6,496 bases of DNA from Bdellovibrionales bacterium (lineage in GTDB: Bacteria > Bdellovibrionota > Bdellovibrionia > Bdellovibrionales > UBA1609). A program made the position numbers and the translations under genes. A model generated the notes under the pieces. It was not told the origin of the DNA, made no database searches, and was given only the letters and a program-made list of their open reading frames with translations. The stretch covers positions 1 to 6,496 of the forward strand of contig JAGRAA010000327.1 in the NCBI GenBank assembly GCA_020435185.1, given 5' to 3'. Shown here in pieces: positions 1-6,178 of this stretch; position 1 is the first letter of the stretch; each line of letters begins with the position of its first letter.

Positions 1-106
1 ATTTTTAAAGAATTCTGTCAAAAATCCGCAAACCTCAAACCCTCTTTATTTCGATTTCAAATCAAAATAAAATAAGTCTCAAAGAAAACCCTCTGAAAAC
101 ACGACC

Positions 107-133
107 TTGCAACTCATAAGTTTTTCTTATAAG
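107..133 (+). promoter_or_regulatory. Weak candidate promoter for the barrel-protease operon
   Basis: TTGCAA (107-112) lies 15 bp upstream of TATAAG (128-133). These match the sigma-70 -35 and -10 consensus at 4 of 6 and 5 of 6 positions, but the 15-bp spacer is shorter than usual. The -10 sits inside the palindrome CTTATAAG (126-133). If used, transcription would start near 140 and give a leader of about 130 nt. The region is very AT-rich, so chance matches are expected; TATAGA (163-168) is another possible -10 without a convincing -35. Confidence 0.2.
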
Positions 134-143
134 CTCCAAAAAA

Positions 144-165
144 ATAAGTAAAAACAAATACTTAT
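144..165. repeat. Perfect 7-bp inverted repeat, possible operator
   Basis: ATAAGTA (144-150) and TACTTAT (159-165) are exact reverse complements separated by 8 bases (aaaacaaa). The 15-bp centre-to-centre distance and the symmetry would suit a dimeric DNA-binding regulator. The right half overlaps a possible -10 sequence. No regulator can be named, and AT-rich DNA produces such repeats by chance. Confidence 0.3.
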
Positions 166-197
166 AGATATTAGTGCTTGTTTCGGCACAGATCTTG

Positions 198-260
198 ATG
201 ATAGACACAGCAACAAGTGTCGTACTGGCACTTAATCTTGGGGAAGATTTAAGTCATTAA
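198..260 (+). CDS. Possible 20-codon leader peptide
   Basis: An ATG at 198 opens a frame encoding MIDTATSVVLALNLGEDLSH, ending with TAA at 258-260. The stop overlaps the first two bases of the ribosome binding site of the next gene, and the frame spans all the hairpins of this leader. That arrangement would let translation of the short ORF open or close the downstream start. Against it, there is no clear Shine-Dalgarno sequence before 198 and the peptide resembles nothing known to me. It is in the same frame as the 270-1118 gene but separated from it by the stop codon, so it is not an N-terminal extension. Confidence 0.2.
   Translation: MIDTATSVVLALNLGEDLSH
204..254 (+). promoter_or_regulatory. 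Leader RNA with mutually exclusive hairpins
   Basis: Three helices can form but share strands. GACAC (204-208) can pair with GTGTC (217-221). AAGTGTC (215-221) can pair with GGCACTT (227-233) around a 5-nt loop, with one G-U pair. ACTTAATCTT (230-239) can pair with AAGATTTAAGT (244-254) around a GGGG loop, with one bulged T. The middle helix competes with both others, and the last ends five bases before the Shine-Dalgarno sequence of the first gene. No U-tract follows, so if regulatory it would more likely control translation or mRNA stability than termination. It matches no riboswitch class I recognise. Confidence 0.35.
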
Positions 261-266
261 GGGGGG
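259..266 (+). promoter_or_regulatory. G-run ribosome binding site of the first gene
   Basis: AAGGGGGG ends three bases before the ATG at 270. It pairs with the anti-Shine-Dalgarno sequence through AAGGGGG with one G-U wobble. The spacing is short, but the strength of the site and the good signal peptide that follows support the start at 270. The protease gene has a similar site, AAAGGGGA at 1133-1140, five bases before its ATG. Confidence 0.6.
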
Positions 267-269
267 AAA

Positions 270-1118
270 ATGAAAGCAAGGGGGAACGCCAAGGGGATAA
301 CAAGAGCAGTTGTTGGTATAGTAGGGGCACTCTTCGTTTTAAATGCTCATGCTCAAACTAATACCTCAACCGGCTCGATTTCTGGCAATAACACATTAAA
401 CGGAAATCGATTCAAAATGACCACAGTAATGGAAGCCAATTCTACACTCGCCGAAAGATCCAGCCATCTTGCGAAAGTAAACGGCTCCTTATTATTGCAT
501 CCTTCTTATCAATTAACAAAAAACTACAACCTTTCTGCGGCGGCCTATATCACTCAAGAAGCTCAAGGCGCCACAGAAACCGCATTGACAAATACAGTAG
601 TAAGATTAAGTCATAGAAGCTTCAAAGTCTTAAAATCTAATTTATCGCCTTCAATAGCTTTAACATTACCAACCAGTGAAGAAGATAGAGACAAGAACAC
701 TTTTCAGACGGCGATAAGTGCTCGTGGTGTATTTTCAATGAAACTTATCAAAGGAATCGACTTAAGTTACTTATTTGATATAAAGAAAAATTTTCATGAG
801 TACACGCAAAATCAAGAAGCCAAATTTAATACTGAATACGGCTTGAGACACTTTGTATCTGTTTCAAAGGACTTTACAAATACTATAACTGGCGCTGTAA
901 ATTTTGCTTATGTCACCAGTCTAGACTATAACGGCAACCTAAAGTCGGCTTTCACTTCAGGGCAAGAAATTGGCTTTAATGTGAATAAAAAGACTTTCTT
1001 AGCCTTCGGACACAGAAACGAAGGCGCGGCGACAAAAGCAGATGGAGTTTCAAGTAATATCAAAATATTCGATGAAAATTCATCAGTGGTTTACAGTTAC
1101 GTTAAAATAACAAATTAA
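270..1118 (+). CDS. Secreted protein, probable outer-membrane beta-barrel
   Basis: This 282-residue protein has an unusually long, basic N-region (K2, R4, K8, R12), a hydrophobic core at about 13-25 and an AHA-Q signal peptidase I site, with cleavage expected after A28. The mature part of about 254 residues has no cysteine. It is rich in Ser, Thr and Asn and built from alternating polar/hydrophobic stretches with short Asn/Gly/Asp turns, as in outer-membrane barrels. Examples are the segments around 81-95, 122-133, 197-215 and 270-281. The C-terminus (VVYSYVKITN) is strand-like with aromatic residues but lacks a final Phe or Trp, so barrel membership is an inference. I do not recognise the family. 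It is the first gene of an operon, 27 bp before the metalloprotease, which suggests they work at the same place, perhaps with the barrel helping to display, export or anchor the protease. A periplasmic beta-sandwich is the main alternative. Confidence 0.75.
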   Translation: MKARGNAKGITRAVVGIVGALFVLNAHAQTNTSTGSISGNNTLNGNRFKMTTVMEANSTLAERSSHLAKVNGSLLLHPSYQLTKNYNLSAAAYITQEAQGATETALTNTVVRLSHRSFKVLKSNLSPSIALTLPTSEEDRDKNTFQTAISARGVFSMKLIKGIDLSYLFDIKKNFHEYTQNQEAKFNTEYGLRHFVSVSKDFTNTITGAVNFAYVTSLDYNGNLKSAFTSGQEIGFNVNKKTFLAFGHRNEGAATKADGVSSNIKIFDENSSVVYSYVKITN

Positions 1119-1145
1119 AACAAAGCCTGAGTAAAGGGGAAAATC

Positions 1146-4100
1146 ATGAAGGCAATAAAATCAATAACCAAAACAGCAGGACTTATAGGATTTACGCTTC
1201 TTGCTGCAATAGCGTGTACCAAGGAACGGCCTTTAAAAAAAGTAACTCTTTTTGATGTTCAAACAAAAAGTGGAATTACCCAAGGGGTAAACCATCTTAT
1301 GCTTGTTTCAAATTCTGGTCTAGACATGGAAGCCCCCGCCATCGCCTATGAAACCAGTCAAGCAGAGCTTGTTCAGTTTGTTTATCGTGAAAACTCTCTA
1401 GATGTGATAAAAACCCCCGCGGATGGAAAATTTAACGGAAATGAGTCAAACAGCAAATTAATGGTGTCGATCCCCGTTACTTATATCGACACAAAATGTA
1501 CTGAAGATGCCTTTGGCGAATGCACAAATGTAGAACAAATCAACGAAGACATCCCATGGAATGAAAAAGGCTTTTTTAAACCTGAGTTTAAAGACGTTCA
1601 AACTCCTGGGCTTTTAAGTCTATCTATCACCATGGACAACTATTTCGGCGGATCTTGCCATACAGAACAAAGTTCAAAACTTAAATCTTATAAAATTGAG
1701 CCTGGCGTAGTAAATTTCGTCGTCGAAAAAACTTATCAAACAGCTGCTCACTGCGCTAGCCAGTTGCAACGTCTCGATCAAGTGACTTTTACAGTAAACA
1801 GACATTACTCCATAGTCGCCTTAGATAAGCTGACTACTCCAGGGTATAGCCCCTTAGTCTTCGACAATAAAGAAGCTGCTAACCAGTTTGGATTTTTTAG
1901 AACATCTAAAAAAATTCTCGATCAATCCAATCAAGATGTTTTGTCTGGCAATATTGAGTTTCAAAATAGATGGGCTCCTGGAAAAACCATCGTCTATTAT
2001 ATGAATGATGAATTTAATAAGGTAGATTCTGAGTCTCCTGAATTGAATCAAAAAATTAAAGCCGCTGCCTATCATGCCTTTGCTGCGATCAACGAAAGTT
2101 TAAAGGAAGCAGATGCTTCTATCAAATTAGAGCTGCGAGAACCGGATCCAAGTGTTCAGGTGGGCGATTTAAGATACAACCATCTCATCATGGTTCATGA
2201 TCCCATCACTCGTGGCCTATTAGGCTATGGTCCCTCTGTGTCCAACCCTAATACAGGAGAAATTCTTTCTGCACGAACTGTAATGTATAAAGGGATTATG
2301 AAAAAAACCATTAAGATGGCGTACGATGATCTCATTAACAAAAAAATGGAACAGGCCAAGGCCGCTGAAGCTCAGCAAGCTACTGCAAATGCCTCTGTAC
2401 AAACCGATGAAGCCATTGCTGAGCAATCCGCAATCTCCTCATTACGACCTCAATTAAATCAGCAACACCTACAAATAGTGGATAATTTATTTTCTTTAAA
2501 TCAAGAAAATATAGCGACTCACGAGTTAGTCTCTAAAATGCCCATCGTCGATGTCGAACAAGTGGCCGCACAAAACCAAAGATATAATTCTTTGGTTCAA
2601 ACTATTTTTCATCAAGATCAAAATTCTGTATTCAATCAACCCGACAGTTTTAAAACTTTCTTTGAAAGAGAGAAAAGAGCCTCTCTCGCTGAAGTGTATT
2701 CTCAAAGAAATTTTTACTCTGCAGATGTTTTTAATACTCATGCCGTGGTTGAACAAGAGTTAGATCAATTGATTCAAGAGTTTGGTGGCTTAAAACCTTG
2801 GAAGGCTCTTACTGCTCAACAAAAACAAAGAGCAATAGACGTCATTCTACCCTTTGTATGGGTTCCGACTATGGTTCACGAAATGGGTCACAATCTTGGT
2901 CTACGACACAACTTCATGGGATCTCATGATAAAAAGAATTTTTACACTGGAGCCGAACTTGAAGTTCGCGGAGTCCACAGAGACCTAGAGTATAGTTCGA
3001 TTATGGATTATGCCTATGGCACTCAAAACGAGTTAAACATATTTGGTAAATACGATATTGCGGCCATGAGATACGCTTATGGAAAAGCCGAAGTCTTTGA
3101 AAGAGACGATCAAGGTAAAATCCAAATTGAAAACGGTAAAGCTGTAAAAAAGACAGCTATCGGTACAGTAGAAATGGTCGAACCTAGCAATGAAAATGAA
3201 GCCGGATTTGTCCCTGGCTCAGAGCGTATAGTTGCAAAAGACAGTTTTGAGTTTATGGATGCCTTAAATAAAGGTTTAATCCTAAAGCCCTATGAGTTCT
3301 GTACAGATGAAAATGTCTCCACAAGTTCAATTTGTAATCGATTTGATGAAGGAACAAGTCGCGTAGAAGTTGTAGAACACTATGCAAAAGCTTGGGAAGA
3401 AGGCTACGAGAGAAGAAACCTTAAAAATGATCGATACAGTTTCGACAATTATGGTGGAGATGTGGGTCACCTCCAATACTTGATGAGATCAATGGATGCT
3501 TTACGACAAGCCTATGAGCTCTATGAAGTGATTAAAAAAGAAAATAATATCGAAGACAATGATCCAAGATGGACGTCAAATGCCTTTTTAAAAGACATCA
3601 AAGAGTCCACTATTAAAGCCGGTGAATTTTTGGTGGAAATCATTAAAACGCCTGATGTTTCTTGCCAAGTGGTTGATGTTACTCAGCCAGAAAATGCTCC
3701 TATCATTGCTCCGTTAAGAGGTATCTCTAAATTCAATGCGAGTTGCTATAATTTATCACTACCTCCACAATACAAAGTGATTGGCCAAGCGGGTAAGTCT
3801 CTTCGATCCATTAAAGACATTGAAAACCCAGACGCTTCAATCATTGAAATCGATGTGAGAGGTATTTGGTTAGATAAACTTATGGCTCTAAGAACATTAT
3901 TAGAAAAAGAGCAAAGCATCATTGAAGAACACCACGGAAACTTTACTGATGTCCCTGAACTAAAAGATCTTATTAGCAGTACTCTTGTTGATGTGATGAT
4001 GGATAATCATGCCGGAGTATTAAAATTTGACAATGGTACTGAATCTGAAATGAGACCTTATAGCTTAGTGGAGGACGGAGCCAATAGATTAAAACAACCT

Positions 4101-4781
4101 CTCCACTATGGGATTAAGAGGTTTTTTAATTTGCCAGACCATACCGTCACTTTTCAAGAGGCTATCAATAGAGTGATCCGATTAGTCGCCCAACCTATAG
4201 AAGGAAGCGAAAACGGAAAAAGCTTCTTTAAAGAGTTTCAAGTTTATAAAAATAATCTTCCTTCTGAGGTCAAAGGTCTTCGTCGAGTGATGATTGATGG
4301 AGATACTTATGTGGCCAATGAAAACAATGTCGTGGCTTCAAAACTAATGAAGTTTTTAGAGGAAGTGCCAAAAGCCCAATCTGCAGCCGAAGACTTTTTT
4401 AAACCACCGGTTGAAAAATTCATGCAGGAAGCGGAAGCCGCATGTGCCTCTCGAGCCCCTATTGACCATGACGCTGTAGAAGCCCTAATGGTTCTTGCCT
4501 CTGCTCCATCTGGCGGCAATAGTGATGACATTGAAGCCTGCAAAAAAGACTATGTCGAGACCGCTATTGAGGTCTTCAGTAAATCACGACCTGTAGTTCT
4601 TGTTTCTATAATAAATGCAAGGTTGGCGAATCCAGAAGTGGAAGCTCCTGAAGACGCTGACGAAACCACAAAAGCACTCTACGCTCAAGATTTAGAGGTC
4701 TTACTTGCTGTCCTTAACGGTCAATCTAAAGATAAGAGTTATTATGAAAGCATGATAACTAGCTTAAACATAGCTTACTAA
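1146..4781 (+). CDS. Large zinc metalloprotease lipoprotein, Met-zincin type
   Basis: This 1211-residue protein starts with a lipoprotein signal peptide ending in LLAAIAC. C24 would be lipidated, and Thr at +2 favours the outer membrane. The zinc site is the full metzincin motif HEMGHNLGLRH: ligands H578, H582 and H588, catalytic E579. It is followed by a Met-turn (S618-I-M620-D-Y) and the sequence FGKYDIAAMRYAYG at about 633-646. Upstream blocks GDLRY (340-344) and GYGPSVSNPNTGEIL (360-374) resemble those of the bacterial zinc-dependent proteases annotated with DUF5117 and DUF4953/Met-zincin domains (from memory). Between these blocks and the zinc site lies a long, largely helical Gln/Ala-rich stretch, about 395-560. 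The C-terminal 400 residues look mostly helical and have no assigned role. Ten further cysteines fall in five neighbouring pairs, which fits an exported protein with disulfides. Its likely job is degrading extracellular, periplasmic or prey proteins; the substrate is unknown. The ATG has a good site (AAAGGGGA, spacing 5). No frameshift is seen. Confidence 0.93.
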   Translation: MKAIKSITKTAGLIGFTLLAAIACTKERPLKKVTLFDVQTKSGITQGVNHLMLVSNSGLDMEAPAIAYETSQAELVQFVYRENSLDVIKTPADGKFNGNESNSKLMVSIPVTYIDTKCTEDAFGECTNVEQINEDIPWNEKGFFKPEFKDVQTPGLLSLSITMDNYFGGSCHTEQSSKLKSYKIEPGVVNFVVEKTYQTAAHCASQLQRLDQVTFTVNRHYSIVALDKLTTPGYSPLVFDNKEAANQFGFFRTSKKILDQSNQDVLSGNIEFQNRWAPGKTIVYYMNDEFNKVDSESPELNQKIKAAAYHAFAAINESLKEADASIKLELREPDPSVQVGDLRYNHLIMVHDPITRGLLGYGPSVSNPNTGEILSARTVMYKGIMKKTIKMAYDDLINKKMEQAKAAEAQQATANASVQTDEAIAEQSAISSLRPQLNQQHLQIVDNLFSLNQENIATHELVSKMPIVDVEQVAAQNQRYNSLVQTIFHQDQNSVFNQPDSFKTFFEREKRASLAEVYSQRNFYSADVFNTHAVVEQELDQLIQEFGGLKPWKALTAQQKQRAIDVILPFVWVPTMVHEMGHNLGLRHNFMGSHDKKNFYTGAELEVRGVHRDLEYSSIMDYAYGTQNELNIFGKYDIAAMRYAYGKAEVFERDDQGKIQIENGKAVKKTAIGTVEMVEPSNENEAGFVPGSERIVAKDSFEFMDALNKGLILKPYEFCTDENVSTSSICNRFDEGTSRVEVVEHYAKAWEEGYERRNLKNDRYSFDNYGGDVGHLQYLMRSMDALRQAYELYEVIKKENNIEDNDPRWTSNAFLKDIKESTIKAGEFLVEIIKTPDVSCQVVDVTQPENAPIIAPLRGISKFNASCYNLSLPPQYKVIGQAGKSLRSIKDIENPDASIIEIDVRGIWLDKLMALRTLLEKEQSIIEEHHGNFTDVPELKDLISSTLVDVMMDNHAGVLKFDNGTESEMRPYSLVEDGANRLKQPLHYGIKRFFNLPDHTVTFQEAINRVIRLVAQPIEGSENGKSFFKEFQVYKNNLPSEVKGLRRVMIDGDTYVANENNVVASKLMKFLEEVPKAQSAAEDFFKPPVEKFMQEAEAACASRAPIDHDAVEALMVLASAPSGGNSDDIEACKKDYVETAIEVFSKSRPVVLVSIINARLANPEVEAPEDADETTKALYAQDLEVLLAVLNGQSKDKSYYESMITSLNIAY

Positions 4782-4783
4782 TT

Positions 4784-4866
4784 AAAAGGTACGGACACAC
4801 TTTGGTGTCCATACCGCATTATAAAAGTTAACGCAGTACGGACACCAAAGTGTGTCCGTACCTTTT
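4784..4866. repeat. REPIN-like double-hairpin palindromic element
   Basis: The arms 4784-4810 and 4840-4866 are perfect 27-bp reverse complements around a 29-base centre. Each half is also a hairpin by itself. The left pairs GGTACGGACAC (4788-4798) with GTGTCCATACC (4805-4815), with one C-A mismatch and loop ACTTTG. The right pairs GTACGGACAC (4836-4845) with GTGTCCGTAC (4852-4861) perfectly, with loop CAAAGT. The pairing of the centre continues imperfectly (GCATTA against TAACGC). Two REP-like units in inverted orientation are the layout of REPINs/BIMEs, which are mobilised by REP-associated tyrosine transposases (Y1 family). No such transposase is in this window. The element starts three bases after the protease stop codon, so it is probably transcribed as the operon's 3' untranslated region, where it could protect the mRNA end. 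No clear target-site duplication is visible. Confidence 0.8.
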
Positions 4867-4871
4867 GAAAT

Positions 4872-4900
4872 AAAAAAGGGAGCTTGAGGCTCCCTTTTTT
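4872..4900. terminator. Bidirectional Rho-independent terminator
   Basis: GGGAGC (4878-4883) pairs with GCTCCC (4889-4894) around the loop TTGAG. The stem is preceded by six A (4872-4877) and followed by six T (4895-4900), so it works as an intrinsic terminator on both strands. It sits between convergent genes: the protease operon ends at 4781 and the minus-strand gene ends at 4915. Confidence 0.92.
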
Positions 4901-4914
4901 ATGGTAACAAGTCC

Positions 4915-5514
4915 TTATAAACTCAAGAATTCTGGTAAATTGGCTTCAGACACCAATACTAAAGAATAATCCGCGGGCAAAAACCAAGCTATGGCCTCTA
5001 AAATCCCTTGATGTTCATCTTCAGGAGGATTTCCAAGCGACTCCAAAGAAAAACATAAATCCCAATTCACGTTGTCAGGACTAATCATTAATATCTTTGG
5101 ATCATCAATTTTTTGCTGATTAAAAAAGTCTTTTAAAATCTTTCTAGCAAATTCTGGAAGGTACTCTTCATTGGGAGGGCCAAAAGAAATCTTTTGATTT
5201 TCAGAGAACTCCACGATTTCGTCCACATCTTTACTATTTTCCTCTAGTTCACTAAAAAAGTTTCCTCTTGAAAGCGCATTCCAAACCATTCCATAAGTAA
5301 AAACAAAATCCGGATGCTCTTCATTGGGATTAACAACTAATCCCACTCCTTTATCTTTTAACCAATTCACTAGTTGAGACAAGCTTTCAGAGCCGTTAGA
5401 AGAATACTCAACCAATAAGTAAGGCCATCCATCAGGCCCTTGTACAGGTTCATCTTTAATGAGATTAAATTTTCCGTTAAATAAATCTTTTTGCGTTAAC
5501 TCTTTTTTACTCAT
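4915..5514 (-). CDS. Acidic, probably cytoplasmic protein of unknown function
   Basis: This 199-residue protein has no signal peptide or membrane segment. It is strongly acidic, with more than twice as many Asp/Glu as Lys/Arg. Hydrophobic strands alternate with helices, which suggests a soluble alpha/beta fold: YLLVEY (32-37), GVGLVV (56-61), DFVFTYGMVWNAL (69-81), KILMIS and WDLCFSL, and near the end AIAWFLP and YSLVLVSEA. I do not recognise a family or catalytic motif. Its ATG (5512-5514) overlaps the TGA of the upstream gene as TGATG, and AGGAG (5525-5529) lies ten bases before it, inside that gene. Translation is therefore probably coupled to the outer-membrane protein gene, and the two products may be needed in fixed ratio. 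It is the last gene before the shared terminator. A role as an immunity, chaperone or regulatory partner is possible but unsupported. Confidence 0.85.
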   Translation of the reverse strand: MSKKELTQKDLFNGKFNLIKDEPVQGPDGWPYLLVEYSSNGSESLSQLVNWLKDKGVGLVVNPNEEHPDFVFTYGMVWNALSRGNFFSELEENSKDVDEIVEFSENQKISFGPPNEEYLPEFARKILKDFFNQQKIDDPKILMISPDNVNWDLCFSLESLGNPPEDEHQGILEAIAWFLPADYSLVLVSEANLPEFLSL

Positions 5515-6116
5515 CAGAACCCCACTCCTAAACCCAAAGAAGGCATAACTGAATTAGCAAAAGTAAGACCACTCTCCATGGCAATAAAGGACGACAACTC
5601 TAAAGATAAATTAAACTTTTCTGAAAAATGATACTTAGATCCAATAAAAATGGTTCCATAAGTAAAACTTGAGGCTGGATAACTTGTGAGAATATCTCCT
5701 GTATTTGCATCCGTTATATCAGAAGCACTGTAACTGACCTTGGTGATTCTTAAACTCCCAAAAGGCTCCCATTTGCCCGTTCTATAACTATTTGCAGACT
5801 GTACATAATAGTAACTCCCCCCCAAAGTGGTCCCCAAACCTCCTACTACGGCCGTTGAATATCCATTCTCCTGATTAATAAAAGAGTACTTTCCTCGTAA
5901 CCCTAAAGCTAAAGCCTCTAATTCAACTCCAATATCTAAGTTTTCATCAAAACCATAACTGGCTTTAAGCGCATAATACCCTTGATTAGTTACATTCAAT
6001 CCGATTGAACCGTTACTATCCCCAAGACTTCTTCCATTATCATGACTCAATATTGGCCCAAGAGCACACCCTGAAAACAAAAGACCAAATATGGCAAACA
6101 ACAACCTACTCTTCAT
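5514..6116 (-). CDS. Lipoprotein-like outer-membrane beta-barrel protein
   Basis: The 200-residue product begins with a short signal peptide ending in LLFSGC, which would be lipidated at C17, the only cysteine. The rest is made of alternating strands with Gly/Asn/Asp turns, for example YYALKASYGF, LDIGVELEAL, STAVVGGLGT and FTYGTIFIGSKYHF. It ends LGLGVGF: the terminal Phe, with hydrophobic residues at every second position before it, is the signal the BAM machinery reads for barrel insertion. The size suits an 8-strand barrel. I cannot assign a family. The ATG is preceded by GAGGAG (6125-6130) at 8 bases. Its stop overlaps the start of the next gene (TGATG). The upstream small membrane-protein gene ends 62 bp before it, and a possible extended -10 promoter lies in that gap. 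If signal peptidase I cleaves after GCA instead, the protein would be an ordinary unlipidated barrel. Confidence 0.87.
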   Translation of the reverse strand: MKSRLLFAIFGLLFSGCALGPILSHDNGRSLGDSNGSIGLNVTNQGYYALKASYGFDENLDIGVELEALALGLRGKYSFINQENGYSTAVVGGLGTTLGGSYYYVQSANSYRTGKWEPFGSLRITKVSYSASDITDANTGDILTSYPASSFTYGTIFIGSKYHFSEKFNLSLELSSFIAMESGLTFANSVMPSLGLGVGF

Positions 6117-6157
6117 TTCTCTCTCTCCTCATAAAAGAAAAAACAATAGTTCACAAA

Positions 6158-6166
6158 ATTCTATCA
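6158..6166 (-). promoter_or_regulatory. Candidate extended -10 promoter
   Basis: On the minus strand this reads TGATAGAAT, an extended -10 (TGn followed by TAGAAT, 5 of 6 matches to TATAAT). No good -35 precedes it, as is common for extended -10 promoters. Transcription would start near 6151, giving a leader of about 35 nt before the barrel gene at 6116. A second possibility in the same gap is TTGTTT with TATTGT at 17 bp. The barrel pair may instead be co-transcribed with the upstream gene, since no terminator is seen in the 62-bp gap. Confidence 0.35.
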
Positions 6167-6178
6167 AACAACACATTC

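Noticed and set aside
1..75. Possible C-terminal end of an upstream plus-strand gene; two frames are open from the window edge (stops at 68-70 and 73-75).
   Set aside because: Only 22-24 codons are visible, both frames are equally possible in AT-rich DNA, and nothing identifies a protein.
37..94. Direct repeat AAACCCTCT at 37-45 and 86-94.
   Set aside because: Only 9 bp, two copies, 40-bp gap, no regulatory context; could be chance.
174..189. Small hairpin GTGC / GCAC with an 8-base loop in the leader.
   Set aside because: Four base pairs plus a wobble are too weak to support alone.
1854..2756. Short open frames on the minus strand inside the protease gene (1854-2075, 2220-2426, 2526-2756) and a plus-strand frame at 2551-2763.
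   Set aside because: They lie wholly inside a long conserved-motif coding region, have no ribosome binding site or recognisable protein, and are overlap artefacts.
4307..4543. 78-codon minus-strand frame inside the 3' part of the protease gene.
   Set aside because: Ser/Ala-rich translation typical of an antisense shadow; no independent signals.
4784..4866. Reading the long palindrome as the main Rho-independent terminator.
   Set aside because: Only four T follow the stem and a much better terminator with six T is at 4872-4900; the double-hairpin layout fits a REP-type element better.
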